This document shows, piece after piece, positions 24,865-33,271 of a stretch of 64,000 nucleotides of DNA. Source of the stretch: Sphingomonas sp. OK281 (GTDB taxonomy: Bacteria > Pseudomonadota > Alphaproteobacteria > Sphingomonadales > Sphingomonadaceae). The notes beneath the pieces are model-generated. The model was not told the origin of the DNA and did no database searches. It saw nothing but the letters and a program-made list of their open reading frames with translations. Numbering within the stretch: the first letter of the stretch is position 1; every line of letters begins with the position of its first letter. The DNA is taken from the NCBI RefSeq assembly GCF_900115295.1, contig NZ_FOVZ01000001.1:1054001-1118000 (forward strand). Reading direction: 5' to 3'. A program made the translations under genes and the position numbers.

Positions 24865-26004
24865 ATGTTCGATTATGAAACGCTGCGTCTGATCTGGTGG
24901 GTTTTGCTTGGTACGTTGCTGATCGGGTTCGCGCTGACCGACGGCTTCGATCTCGGCGTCGCGGCGCTGCTCCCGTTCGTGGGGCGCACCGACGCCGAGC
25001 GGCGGATGGTGATCAACGCGATCGGGCCGACCTGGGAAGGCAACCAGGTATGGTTTATCGTCGGCGGCGCGGCGATCTTCGCGGCGTGGCCGTTCGTCTA
25101 CGCGATCAGCTTCTCTGGCTTCTACCTTGCGATGTTCCTCGTCCTCGCGGCGCTGATCCTGCGCCCGGTCGGGTTCAAATACCGTTCGAAGCGGCCCGAT
25201 CCGGCATGGCGGTCGCGCTGGGACTGGGCGTTGTTCGTCGGAGGGTTCGTCCCCGCGCTCGTGTTCGGCGTGGCGGTCGGCAATGTCCTGTCGGGCGCCC
25301 CGTTCCGCCTCGACAGCGACCTGCGCGCGTTCTTCGACGGCAGCTTCCTCGGGCTCTTCACGCCGTTCACGCTATTGTGCGGACTATTGTCCGTCGCGAT
25401 GCTGGTGCTGCACGGCAGCGCCTGGCTGGCGATCAAGGTCGAGCACGGCGCGGTGCACGATCACGCGCGCAAGTTCGGCACGGTCGCGGGCCTTGCGTCG
25501 CTCGCGTTGTTCGCAGCTGGCTGGGCGTTCGTCGCCTATGGCGACATCGGCTACCGCATCGTCGGCGCGATCGATCCCTCCGGCCCGTCCAATCCCTTGC
25601 GCACTACCAGCGAACTGGCGCGCGGCGGGTGGCTCGCCAATTACGGCCTGTATCCGTGGATGATGATCGCCCCGGTACTCGGCTTCGGCGGCGCGGCGCT
25701 CGCGCTGTTCGGCATCCGGCGCGGATCGGAGAGCGCGGCGTTCGCCGGGTCATCGGCGTCGGCGCTCGGCATCATCGCGACCGTCGGGCTGTCGATGTTC
25801 CCCTTCATCCTGCCGTCGAGCATCGACTCGCATTCCAGCCTCACCGTGTGGAACGCGTCGTCGAGCGCCAAGACGCTTGGCATCATGCTGTTCGTCACCG
25901 CCGTGCTGCTGCCGATCGTCGTCGCCTACACCGCCTGGGCATACAAGGTGATGTTCGGCCGCGTGACCACGCACAAGGTCGCGACCAACCCCGACTTCTA
26001 TTGA
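24865..26004 (+). CDS. cydB: Cytochrome bd ubiquinol oxidase subunit II, 379 aa
   Basis: Membrane partner of CydA with eight to nine helices. Family marks: FALTDGFDLGVAALLPF near the N-terminus, GPTWEGNQVWFIVGGAAIFA, and FPFILPSSIDSHSSLTVWNA. AGGAGA lies upstream of the ATG. The cydA-cydB-cydX order is complete, so a functional low-oxygen oxidase is expected. Confidence 0.95.
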   Translation: MFDYETLRLIWWVLLGTLLIGFALTDGFDLGVAALLPFVGRTDAERRMVINAIGPTWEGNQVWFIVGGAAIFAAWPFVYAISFSGFYLAMFLVLAALILRPVGFKYRSKRPDPAWRSRWDWALFVGGFVPALVFGVAVGNVLSGAPFRLDSDLRAFFDGSFLGLFTPFTLLCGLLSVAMLVLHGSAWLAIKVEHGAVHDHARKFGTVAGLASLALFAAGWAFVAYGDIGYRIVGAIDPSGPSNPLRTTSELARGGWLANYGLYPWMMIAPVLGFGGAALALFGIRRGSESAAFAGSSASALGIIATVGLSMFPFILPSSIDSHSSLTVWNASSSAKTLGIMLFVTAVLLPIVVAYTAWAYKVMFGRVTTHKVATNPDFY

Positions 26005-26029
26005 TTTCCAACGCTAAGGATATCTGATC

Positions 26030-26152
26030 ATGTGGTATTTCACGTGGGTGCTCGGCCTCGGGCTCGCCGTCGGCTTCGGCATTCTCAACGGCATCTGGCA
26101 CGAGTTCCATTTGCCGATCGAAGACGATGCGGACGCCCCTGCAAACTCGTAA
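26030..26152 (+). CDS. cydX: Cytochrome bd small subunit CydX, 40 aa
   Basis: MWYFTWVLGLGLAVGFGILN followed by GIWHEFH is the CydX/CbdX signature, a single-helix subunit that stabilises the bd oxidase haems. AAGGA sits nine bases before the ATG. The C-terminal tail (LPIEDDADAPANS) is acidic and somewhat longer than in E. coli. Confidence 0.9.
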   Translation: MWYFTWVLGLGLAVGFGILNGIWHEFHLPIEDDADAPANS

Positions 26153-26207
26153 CGGTCGCGTAAAGATTTCGCGCGGATATCGCGGGCCTTCATACTATAC
26201 TGGATCA

Positions 26208-26918
26208 ATGGCTCACCACGACATCTGCGCGGACTGCGCGGTCCGCGACCAGGCCCTGTGCAGCAGCCTCAGCGACGTCGAGCTGGGTGCACTGAACACG
26301 CTTGGTCGCCGTCGCAAGATCGCGCGCGGCCAGACGCTGATCTGGGCGGGCGACGAGAGTATCATCTGCGCGAACCTGCTGTCGGGCGTGCTCAAGCTGG
26401 TGGCGGCGACGCCCGATGGCCGCGAACAGATCGTCGGGCTGTTGTATCCCGCCGATTTCGTCGGCCAGCCCTATGCCGGCCAAGCCGACTTCACGATCAC
26501 CGCATTGACCGAGTCCGAGCTGTGCATCTTCCCGCGCGACGCGTTCGAGCGCGTGCTGGAGGATCATGTGCGGATGGAGCGCCTGTTGCTGCAGCGGACG
26601 CTGGCCGCGCTCGGTGTCGCCCGCACGCGGATATTGTCGCTCGCGCGCAAATCCGCGCAGGAGAAGATCGCCGGCTTCCTGCTGGACATGGCGTTGCGCG
26701 CCACGGCGACGGGGTGTCGCGCAACGCCGGACGGGCCGATGACGTTTGACCTGCCGCTCACGCGCGGACAGATCGCCGACGTGCTCGGCCTGACGATCGA
26801 AACGGTCAGCCGCCAGATGACCCGGCTGAAGACCGCCGGCGTGATCGCCCTGCCCGGTGGCCGCGCGATCACGATCTCCGACCCGGATGCGTTGCAAGGG
26901 TGCGCTGAGGCAGCCTAG
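26208..26918 (+). CDS. fnr: FNR/Crp-family oxygen-sensing transcriptional regulator, 236 aa
   Basis: N-terminal Cys cluster C7, C10, C18 (ICADCAVRDQALC) plus Cys in TESELCIFPRD gives the four ligands expected for an oxygen-labile [4Fe-4S] cluster. A cyclic-nucleotide-type beta roll is followed by a helix-turn-helix with ETVSRQMTRLK, whose E..SR contacts recognise TTGAC half-sites. The four boxes described in this window are natural targets. ATG 26208 is chosen over an in-frame upstream extension that lacks the motif and ribosome site. Its stop overlaps the convergent gene by four bases. Confidence 0.9.
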   Translation: MAHHDICADCAVRDQALCSSLSDVELGALNTLGRRRKIARGQTLIWAGDESIICANLLSGVLKLVAATPDGREQIVGLLYPADFVGQPYAGQADFTITALTESELCIFPRDAFERVLEDHVRMERLLLQRTLAALGVARTRILSLARKSAQEKIAGFLLDMALRATATGCRATPDGPMTFDLPLTRGQIADVLGLTIETVSRQMTRLKTAGVIALPGGRAITISDPDALQGCAEAA

Positions 26919-27451
26919 ACCGCGCTGCGCTCGCAAAGCCCGCGCACCAGCATGTCGCGCGCGCCATGCGTAAGTCGCCCAGCTCCGAGCGTCAGGACCG
27001 CGAGTTGGGTAAAGTCCATCGCCTGCCGGCACCCGCCGAAAAAACTCCGCAACATATACCCGAACGCTTCCGCGCACGGTGCCGAGACACCCGACAGGGC
27101 GGCGAGAATGTCCTCGGCCTGGATCACATCGCTGACATGACGCGCTCGCATCCGTATCGCCACCACGGCGGTGAGCGGATCGCCGAAACCACGCGCGAAC
27201 AGCGCATCGATCATTGCATTTTCATCGCGCGGGTGACTGACCAGGACGTCGCGAAGGTCGCGACAGACTGCCTCGGTCTCGGCATCGGGTAGGCGGCCGG
27301 GCAACGCGTCGGCGCACGCCTCGAGCCGATCGCATACGTTGCGAAGCCGCGCGTGGGCCGCGATCAGCCGCGCCAGATCGAGGTCGTGGATGACGTGCCA
27401 GCGCCCTGCGAACGGCACGACCTGCGCGGCAAACTCGTCATGCTCGGTCAT
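26915..27451 (-). CDS. Hemerythrin-like helical protein, 178 aa, FNR-box controlled
   Basis: Mostly helical with hemerythrin-like spacing of His/Glu: LARLIAAHARLRNVCDRLE then VLVSHPRDENAMIDALF (H..xE). The later half (GYMLRSFFGGCRQAMDF) is not recognised. Hemerythrin-like proteins bind oxygen or NO at a di-iron site; whether all ligands are present is unclear. ATG 27451 has GGAGAG upstream and leaves the FNR box (27499-27512) centred ~54 bases before it; a longer frame to 27499 would run into the box. Function tentative. Confidence 0.5.
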   Translation of the reverse strand: MTEHDEFAAQVVPFAGRWHVIHDLDLARLIAAHARLRNVCDRLEACADALPGRLPDAETEAVCRDLRDVLVSHPRDENAMIDALFARGFGDPLTAVVAIRMRARHVSDVIQAEDILAALSGVSAPCAEAFGYMLRSFFGGCRQAMDFTQLAVLTLGAGRLTHGARDMLVRGLCERSAV

Positions 27452-27498
27452 CGCGGCTCTCCATCGAGCCTCGGTCGCATGCCGTTTCGCGCTCGACA

Positions 27499-27512
27499 TT
27501 GACGACGGTCAA
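27499..27512 (-). promoter_or_regulatory. FNR box upstream of the hemerythrin-like gene
   Basis: TTGACGACGGTCAA has both TTGAC/GTCAA halves intact. It sits in the gap between this gene and the stop of the gene at 27513-28124. Confidence 0.75.
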
Positions 27513-28124
27513 TCAGGCGGCGCGATCCGCCTCGCCCTCGCGCAACCGGTCGCGGAATTCCGCCAGTCGCGTGCGATAGCCATCGGCATCGCCATATTCG
27601 AGGAACTCGTAATAGCGGTGGAGCGGATCGCTGACGCGCAGCGCGTGCTTGATCGGGCACCAATATTGCTCGGTCCGGCTGCTGACCTCCCGAACGAACC
27701 CGACCAGGCCATTGGCATAGGAGCAGAAGGCGCAGTTGAGGGCTTCGATCCGGTTCAGATAGCCGAGATGCGCCCGGTCGAACATGATGTAGTCGCGCCG
27801 CCGCACCCGCGCGATGCCGTACGCACGGAAGCAGATTGCCTGATACACGCTCACCCACAGGTCGACGACGAGCAGCGGTACGATCAGCGAATAGATCACC
27901 GGCGCGGTGACGATCGAGATCAGGTCGGAACGCGCGACGAAGCGCAGCACCGAGACTTTGAGCCGCCGCTGCGCATCGAGTACACCGTGTTCGAAACCGA
28001 CGATCCGGCCGGTAAGCTCGACGCCCAGCGCGCGCCGCCGGCTTTCGATCTCGCGGTCGAGTTCGCCCTGCAGCCCGACGATCTCGCGCGCCAGATCCTG
28101 CATTCGCCGGATGTCGATCGTCAT
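27513..28124 (-). CDS. Conserved membrane-associated protein of unknown function, 203 aa
   Basis: An N-terminal helical, charged region (MTIDIRRMQDLAREIVGLQG) is followed by one hydrophobic span or hairpin (SIVTAPVIYSLIVPLLVVDL) and a soluble tail with strikingly specific motifs: RRRDYIMFDRAHLGYLNRIE, LNCAFCSYANGL and YWCPIKHALR. The CxxC and CPIKH parts could bind a metal or cofactor. I recognise the pattern as recurrent in proteobacteria but not its role. A stress-type palindrome lies upstream and an FNR box just past its stop. Confidence 0.75.
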   Translation of the reverse strand: MTIDIRRMQDLAREIVGLQGELDREIESRRRALGVELTGRIVGFEHGVLDAQRRLKVSVLRFVARSDLISIVTAPVIYSLIVPLLVVDLWVSVYQAICFRAYGIARVRRRDYIMFDRAHLGYLNRIEALNCAFCSYANGLVGFVREVSSRTEQYWCPIKHALRVSDPLHRYYEFLEYGDADGYRTRLAEFRDRLREGEADRAA

Positions 28125-28193
28125 GCGGTCTCCTCGACGGGCGGAGATCGCCCTCCGGAGCCACCCTAGCGTCCGCCGATCGCGTCGGTAGCG

Positions 28194-28215
28194 TCGGAAA
28201 CTACGTGTTTCCCGA
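28194..28215. promoter_or_regulatory. TCGGGAA/TACGT palindrome between divergent genes
   Basis: TCGGAAAC and TTTCCCGA face each other around TACGTG, a nearly perfect dyad. It lies ~70 bases from the leftward gene and ~80 from the rightward GNAT gene. The half-site recurs at 29827, 29854, 34141 and 39425. Confidence 0.6.
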
Positions 28216-28294
28216 CGCTGCGGGACCCCCGTCTTTGTCGGTAGGCACGAGGTGCATCGCCATCGACGGCGCGCAATCGCAAAGGGACATCAAG

Positions 28295-28858
28295 ATGGTC
28301 GAACTCGTCAGCGAGCGTGCAGGCGCTTCGCCTACACCATCGACCGCGTCGTGGAGCGCCGACCTGACGACGCGCGACGGCTACATGTTCCACGTCCGCC
28401 CTGCGTCTCCCGCCGACGAAGCCGCGCTCGGGGCGTTCTTCGAGCATGTCGACAAGGAGGATTTGCGGTTCCGCTTCCTCAGCGCGATCCACAATGTCGG
28501 CGACGACCAGCTTCGCGCGCTGGTCACGGTCGATCACGATCATACCGAGAACTTCCTCGCCTTCGATCCCGCCACCGACCGGATCGTAGCCACCGCGATG
28601 CTCGCCGCCGACGAAAGCCTCGTCCGCGCCGAGGTCGCCCTCGCGATCCGCACCGACTTCAAACGCCGCGGGATCAGCTGGACCCTGCTCGATCACGTCG
28701 CAGCATTCGCGCGTGCGAAGGGGATCGCGACGCTCGAGTCGATCGAGAGCCGCGACAATCATCAGGCGATCGACCTGGAACGCGAACGCGGCTGGATCGC
28801 GTCGGCCTGTCCAGGCGATCCGGCATCGATGATGTTGCGGATGACGCTGTCAGCCTGA
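28295..28858 (+). CDS. GNAT-family N-acetyltransferase, 187 aa
   Basis: A single GNAT domain resembling the acetyltransferase part of Pat/YfiQ-type lysine acetylases: HVRPASPADEAALGAFFEHV, DLRFRFLSAIHNVGDDQL, and the acetyl-CoA-binding region around AIRTDFKRRGISWTLLDHV, followed by ARAKGIATLESIESRDNH. The acceptor could be a protein lysine (for example acetyl-CoA synthetase), not determined. AAAGGGA precedes ATG 28295. The palindromic motif upstream suggests stress or low-oxygen induction. Confidence 0.82.
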   Translation: MVELVSERAGASPTPSTASWSADLTTRDGYMFHVRPASPADEAALGAFFEHVDKEDLRFRFLSAIHNVGDDQLRALVTVDHDHTENFLAFDPATDRIVATAMLAADESLVRAEVALAIRTDFKRRGISWTLLDHVAAFARAKGIATLESIESRDNHQAIDLERERGWIASACPGDPASMMLRMTLSA

Positions 28859-28947
28859 CAAACTGCCTTCGAAGCACCGCCCCAGACGGCCAGGATGGGG
28901 CGACCGCTCGGCGCGGTCGCTGCCTTCGCGAACGGGCCTCGGAGAGC

Positions 28948-28981
28948 GACGCGGACCGTTCCGCAAGAAACGGTCCGCGTC
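28948..28981. terminator. Strong hairpin between convergent genes
   Basis: GACGCGGACCGTT pairs perfectly with AACGGTCCGCGTC across an 8-base loop (13-bp stem). It lies between the GNAT gene (ends 28858) and the BON gene (ends 29099). No U-run follows on either strand, so termination may be Rho-assisted or the element may have another role. Confidence 0.5.
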
Positions 28982-29098
28982 CTCGCTCATCGCGCCAACC
29001 GCGTCGCAGCGCAATCGTTAGGTCGGCACGGCCGCCCCGCAGCCAACCGTCCTGGTCGGCTACGTGGCGATCGCCGTGGTGGTTACTGCGTCCCGGTG

Positions 29099-29749
29099 TC
29101 AGGCGATCTCGAGCATGTTCTCGACCTTCACCGCGCCCGGCGCCGCCCAGGCGGTACGCTCGGCGACCATCCGGTCGTGCGGCGAATCGACCGAGCCGGT
29201 GAGCCGCACGGTGCCGCCGTCGACCGACACCTTGATCGTGTCGCCGTCGAAGAACCACGAGCGGTGTAGCGCAGTGCGGATGTCATTGCTGACATCGGTC
29301 ACGTCGACGCGAGGTTTCAGCGTGACGTGGTTGACCACGCCGACGACACCCGCAAGCGGCCGTACCGCCGCCTCGGCTGCATCCTTCTGGAAATGCCAGC
29401 GCACTTCGCCGCGCAGGCTGACCCAGCCGTCCTCGACCTGCGCCTTGATGCTGTCGTGCGGCACCGTCGTATCCCAGGAGAGCCGCTCGACGATCGCGCT
29501 GGCGATCGCCTCGTCCCCGCGCTTGAAGCGGTCCTCCAACTGTACCTCGATCTCCTCCGCGACCGCCTTCACGCCATCGACCCGCGCCGCGGCACGTTCG
29601 GCGGCATATTTCGCGGCATAGCTGCCCGCGTGGCCGCTCAGCGTGACGACGCCGTTGTTCGCAGTGACACCGATATGCCCGGCAGGGACGCTCGGATCCC
29701 AGTTGAGTTCGGCGAGCACGGCTTTCTGCAATCTTGCGTCGTGGGACAT
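29099..29749 (-). CDS. BON-domain protein with three repeats, 216 aa
   Basis: Three tandem BON domains (roughly residues 5-70, 75-145 and 150-216), each with the pattern of a helix, then V.NGVVTLSG-like strand turns (NNGVVTLSGHAGSYAAKYAA; EDGWVSLRGEVRWHFQKDAA; DGGTVRLTGSVDSPHDRMVA). Unlike OsmY it has no signal peptide, so it is probably cytoplasmic. OsmY/BON proteins are stress-induced and bind lipids or act as chaperones. It is divergent from a universal stress protein around a large palindrome. Confidence 0.88.
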   Translation of the reverse strand: MSHDARLQKAVLAELNWDPSVPAGHIGVTANNGVVTLSGHAGSYAAKYAAERAAARVDGVKAVAEEIEVQLEDRFKRGDEAIASAIVERLSWDTTVPHDSIKAQVEDGWVSLRGEVRWHFQKDAAEAAVRPLAGVVGVVNHVTLKPRVDVTDVSNDIRTALHRSWFFDGDTIKVSVDGGTVRLTGSVDSPHDRMVAERTAWAAPGAVKVENMLEIA

Positions 29750-29826
29750 GACACTCTCCTGGAGACAGCGCGGAGAGGCCCGAGCCGATGACGCAACCCT
29801 ATCGACGTAGCCGATCGGGGACAGCG

Positions 29827-29867
29827 TCGGGAACTACGCAGCCCGCACGCTTATGCGTAATTCCCGA
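29827..29867. promoter_or_regulatory. Long palindrome of the TCGGGAACTACGCA motif between BON and USP genes
   Basis: TCGGGAACTACGCA (29827-29840) faces TGCGTAATTCCCGA (29854-29867): 14-base arms with one mismatch and a 13-base spacer. Central to two divergent stress genes, it is the best regulator-binding candidate in the region. Confidence 0.75.
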
Positions 29868-29922
29868 TCCTTTCCCACTCCCGCCCAAACGTCGACAGTC
29901 CGGCGAAAGAGGGAGACCGCGC

Positions 29923-30741
29923 ATGACCTATTCGACCCTGATGGTGCATCTCGACGGCGGCCGTCCCAACGCGGCGTTGCTCGACGTCACGGCCACGCTC
30001 GCCGACCAGTATGATGCCGCGGTGATCGGCATCGCCGCGTGCCAGCCGGTGCAGATCGGCACGTGCGATGGCTATCTCGGTGGCGAATATGCGGTGATCG
30101 AGCGCGATATCGTCGCCGACGAACTCGCCCGCGCCAAGACCGAGTTCCACGCGCACGAACGGCTCGCGAAGCACGTGCTCGAATGGCGCTCGATCCCGAC
30201 GCTCGCCAACCTCGCGCACGTCGTCGCGGAGAATGCGCGCGCCGCCGATCTCGTCATCACCAGCGCAGGGCCGGGCTTTGCCGACCTCGCGACACATGCC
30301 GACACCGGCGATCTCATCCTGCGCGCAGGCCGCCCTGTGCTGGTCATACCCGACGGCGCCGCCACCGCGACCTTCTCGACCGTCATGGTCGCGTGGACCG
30401 ATACGCGCGAATGCCGCCGCGCGATCGGCGATGCGCTGCCCATGCTTCGAGCCGCGGACCGGGTCGTGATCGTCGAAGTCACGATCGACGCGATCGACGC
30501 GCGGAAGCCGATCGACGATGTTGCCGCCTGGCTCGCGCGCCACGACGTCGACGCGGACAAGATCGTCGCGCGGATGAAGGGCACCAGCATCGACACGCTC
30601 GCGGGGATCGCGAACGACGTCGAGGCCGACCTCGTCGTCGCGGGCGCCTATGGCCATAGCCGGATCCGCGAATGGGCGTTCGGCGGCATCACCCGCGACC
30701 TGTTGCTGCGCGACCGGCGTTGCACCTTGTTGTCGCACTGA
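29923..30741 (+). CDS. Tandem universal stress protein (UspA), 272 aa
   Basis: Two UspA domains in one chain: residues ~1-145 (TYSTLMVHLDGGRPNAALLD ... LVITSAGPGF) and ~150-272, the latter ending VVAGAYGHSRIREWAFGGIT with the nucleotide-binding G-(2)-G-(9)-G(S/T)-like pattern. Tandem USPs are typical of low-oxygen and stationary-phase stress regulons. GAGGGAGA gives a strong ribosome site for ATG 29923; a longer in-frame extension crosses the palindrome and is rejected. Confidence 0.88.
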   Translation: MTYSTLMVHLDGGRPNAALLDVTATLADQYDAAVIGIAACQPVQIGTCDGYLGGEYAVIERDIVADELARAKTEFHAHERLAKHVLEWRSIPTLANLAHVVAENARAADLVITSAGPGFADLATHADTGDLILRAGRPVLVIPDGAATATFSTVMVAWTDTRECRRAIGDALPMLRAADRVVIVEVTIDAIDARKPIDDVAAWLARHDVDADKIVARMKGTSIDTLAGIANDVEADLVVAGAYGHSRIREWAFGGITRDLLLRDRRCTLLSH

Positions 30742-31003
30742 ACCGCGACGAGCGTCGCCATCAGCAAGTATCCCGACCCTGTTGCCGATGCGAACCGAAG
30801 ACTATTCGTTGGCTCCACGATCCTGTCTGCGATCACGCTTATCGAAGGACTGTTAGCGTATAGCGAGTCTTTGTACTAACATGCGTCATGTTTCGAATGA
30901 GGGCGTCGTATTCTTGCCCCCTTCCGGATCGGATCAGTGTGTCGAACAAGGCCCGTGTCTCAATGACTTGCCTCTGCGTTCCCCGAGCCACCGCACCGCC
31001 CGC

Positions 31004-32566
31004 ATGATCGCGTCGCAGTCGTCGCACGATACCGAGCGCCAGGCGGTAGCGCGCGGCGATGCGGCGCTGGCGGAAGAACTGGGGCTGCTGATCGACGGCG
31101 CGACGACCTATGCGATCTACATGCTCGATCCCCAGGGCCGCGTGACGATCTGGAACCGCGGCGCCGAGCGGATCAAGGGCTGGGCCGAAGCGGAAATCAT
31201 CGGCCGCGATTTCGCGATCTTCTATCCCGCCGACGACATCGCGGCGGGTAAGCCCGAAGCCGACCTCGCCCGCGCGCACTGCGATGGCCGGATCGAGGAG
31301 GAGAGCTGGCGAGTCCGCAAGGACGGGTCCGAATTCCTTGCGCACGTGACGATCACCGCGCTGCACGACGACGCCGGCGCGCTGCGCGGGTTCGGCAAGG
31401 TGATCCGCGACATTACCCACGAAAAGGCTGCCGAAGCCGCGATCGTGCGCCGCGAACACCATCTCCGCTCGATCCTCAATACCGTGCCGGACGCGATGAT
31501 CGTGATGAACGAGAACGGCATCGTCGCCTCGTTCAGCGCGGCGGCCGAACTCGTCTTCGACTATGCGGCGAGCGAGGTGATCGGCCAGAACGTCGCGATG
31601 CTGATGCCGTCGGTGGAGGCACGCGATCACGACGCGCACCTGCGCAAATACCGCTACACCGGCGAGCGCCACGTGATCGGCAACGTCCGGCTCGAACGCG
31701 CGATGCGAAAAGGGGGCGAGACGTTTCCGATCGAACTTGCCGTCGGCGAAGCCTCGATCGCGGGCGAACGGATCTTCACCGGCTTCATCCGCGATCTCAC
31801 CAACCGCCATGCGACCGAACGCCGCGTGCAGGAACTCCAGTCCGAACTCGTCCACGTCTCCCGCGTCAGCGCGATGGGCACGATGGCCTCGACGCTGGCG
31901 CACGAGATCAACCAACCGCTGACCGCGATCGCCAATTACCTCGAGGCGACACGCGCGATGATCGACGGCAGCGCAGACCCTCTCCTGGCCGATATCGCCG
32001 AGGCGCTCGACCTCGCAGCGGCGCAGTCACTGAGGGCGGGCACGATCGTCCGCCGGCTGCGCGCGTTCGTCGATGGCGGCGATACCGGGTTCCGCGACGA
32101 ACGTCTCGACCTGCTCGTCGAGGAGGCGACCAGCCTCGGCCTACTCGGCGCGCACGAGGCAGGGATCACCGTCGTCAGTAGCGCATCGCCCGGCGCGATC
32201 ATGGTCCGCGTCGATCGCATCCAGATCCAGCAAGTACTGGTAAACCTCATCCGCAACGCGATCCATTCGATGGCCTCGTCGCCGATCAAGACGTTGTCGA
32301 TCGCCACCGCGCCCGAGCGCGAGGGGTGTATGCAGGTCATCGTCGCCGACACCGGCTCCGGCATCGACACCGAAGTCCGCGCGCGCCTGTTCGAGGCATT
32401 CGCGACGACCAAGGAGGACGGCATGGGGCTCGGCCTGTCGATCTGCCGGACGATCGTCGAGGCGCATGGCGGGCGCATCTGGGCGGACGGCGTCGCCACG
32501 GGCGGCACCGCGTTCCATTTCACCGTGCAGCTCGCGGCCTTCCAGGAAAGCGACACCGATGACTGA
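31004..32566 (+). CDS. fixL: Oxygen-sensing PAS histidine kinase FixL, ~520 aa
   Basis: Two PAS domains (residues ~30-140 and ~150-265), then HisKA and ATPase. The second PAS is FixL-like: LRSILNTVPDAMIVMNENGI, and RDHDAHLRKYR holds the His that binds haem in FixL, with the downstream Arg in HVIGNVRLE. The kinase H-box is STLAHEINQPLTAIANYL; ATP boxes are NLIRNAIHSM, DTGSGI and GMGLGLSI. It would sense oxygen and phosphorylate FixJ. No start has a good ribosome site; ATG 30881 would add 41 residues. Confidence 0.88.
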   Translation: MIASQSSHDTERQAVARGDAALAEELGLLIDGATTYAIYMLDPQGRVTIWNRGAERIKGWAEAEIIGRDFAIFYPADDIAAGKPEADLARAHCDGRIEEESWRVRKDGSEFLAHVTITALHDDAGALRGFGKVIRDITHEKAAEAAIVRREHHLRSILNTVPDAMIVMNENGIVASFSAAAELVFDYAASEVIGQNVAMLMPSVEARDHDAHLRKYRYTGERHVIGNVRLERAMRKGGETFPIELAVGEASIAGERIFTGFIRDLTNRHATERRVQELQSELVHVSRVSAMGTMASTLAHEINQPLTAIANYLEATRAMIDGSADPLLADIAEALDLAAAQSLRAGTIVRRLRAFVDGGDTGFRDERLDLLVEEATSLGLLGAHEAGITVVSSASPGAIMVRVDRIQIQQVLVNLIRNAIHSMASSPIKTLSIATAPEREGCMQVIVADTGSGIDTEVRARLFEAFATTKEDGMGLGLSICRTIVEAHGGRIWADGVATGGTAFHFTVQLAAFQESDTDD

Positions 32567-33191
32567 CCCACTCCGCACGGTCCATATCGTCGACGACGAC
32601 GAGGCGATCCGCCAGTCGGTGAGCTTCCTGTTGCGCAAGGCGGGTTATGCGGTCGAGACCTATCCCTCAGGCACGCATTTCCTGAAGTCGGTGACGCGCG
32701 AGACGCGTGGCTGCTTGCTGCTCGACGTCCGTATGCCCGATCTCGACGGGCTGGAGGTTCAGGCACGCCTGGCCCGGAGCGGCAATACCCTACCGGTGAT
32801 CATGCTAACCGGCCACGGCGACGTCACGCTCGCGGTCCGCGCGATCAAGGCCGGCGCGATCGAATTCCTGGAAAAGCCGTTCGAGCGCAACGTCTTGCTT
32901 GCTGCGATCGAGACAGCACTGGCGCACGCGGCGCGCTCCGGCCGTGACCATTTCGCCGCCGCCGACGCGCTCGTCCGGCTCGCCGTGCTCACGCCGCGCG
33001 AACGCGACGTGCTCGACGGCATGGTGCTGGGTCGCCCCAACAAGCTGATCGCCTACGACCTCGACATCGCTACCCGCACCGTCGAAGTCCACCGCTCGAA
33101 CCTGATGGAAAAGCTTGCCGCCCGCAGTTTGTCGGACGTCCTCCGCATCGCATTTTCGGCCGGACTGGGTGAACCCGCCGAACCGGCCTGA
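32559..33191 (+). CDS. fixJ: Response regulator FixJ, 210 aa
   Basis: Receiver domain with acid pocket DDDE (12-15), phospho-acceptor Asp56 (LLLDVRMPDLDGL) and Lys in FLEKPFE; a LuxR-type helix-turn-helix follows (LTPRERDVLDGMVLGRPNKL, RTVEVHRSNLMEKL). The ATG overlaps the fixL stop by 8 bases, showing coupled expression of the pair. FixJ normally activates fixK/fnr-type genes and its own regulon; the repeated TCGGGAA-TACG motifs nearby are candidate sites. Confidence 0.93.
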   Translation: MTDPLRTVHIVDDDEAIRQSVSFLLRKAGYAVETYPSGTHFLKSVTRETRGCLLLDVRMPDLDGLEVQARLARSGNTLPVIMLTGHGDVTLAVRAIKAGAIEFLEKPFERNVLLAAIETALAHAARSGRDHFAAADALVRLAVLTPRERDVLDGMVLGRPNKLIAYDLDIATRTVEVHRSNLMEKLAARSLSDVLRIAFSAGLGEPAEPA

Positions 33192-33215
33192 GCGCCGCCC
33201 CGCCCCCCTCGCTTT

Positions 33216-33223
33216 CTACGTAC
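33216..33223 (+). promoter_or_regulatory. CTACGTAC box upstream of the receiver gene
   Basis: CTACGTAC is the exact reverse complement of GTACGTAG, close to the GTAMGTAG box I recall for rhizobial FixJ. It is 49 bases before the next ATG. An 8-base match can arise by chance. Confidence 0.35.
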
Positions 33224-33271
33224 AGACGGGACGATGTGCGCGTGTCATCGATGAGCGAGAAGGACCGCCCG

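Noticed and set aside
30742..31003. Search for a TCGGGAA/TACG site upstream of fixL
   Set aside because: Only a loose match (AAGTATCCCGACC near 30766) was found; too weak to call.
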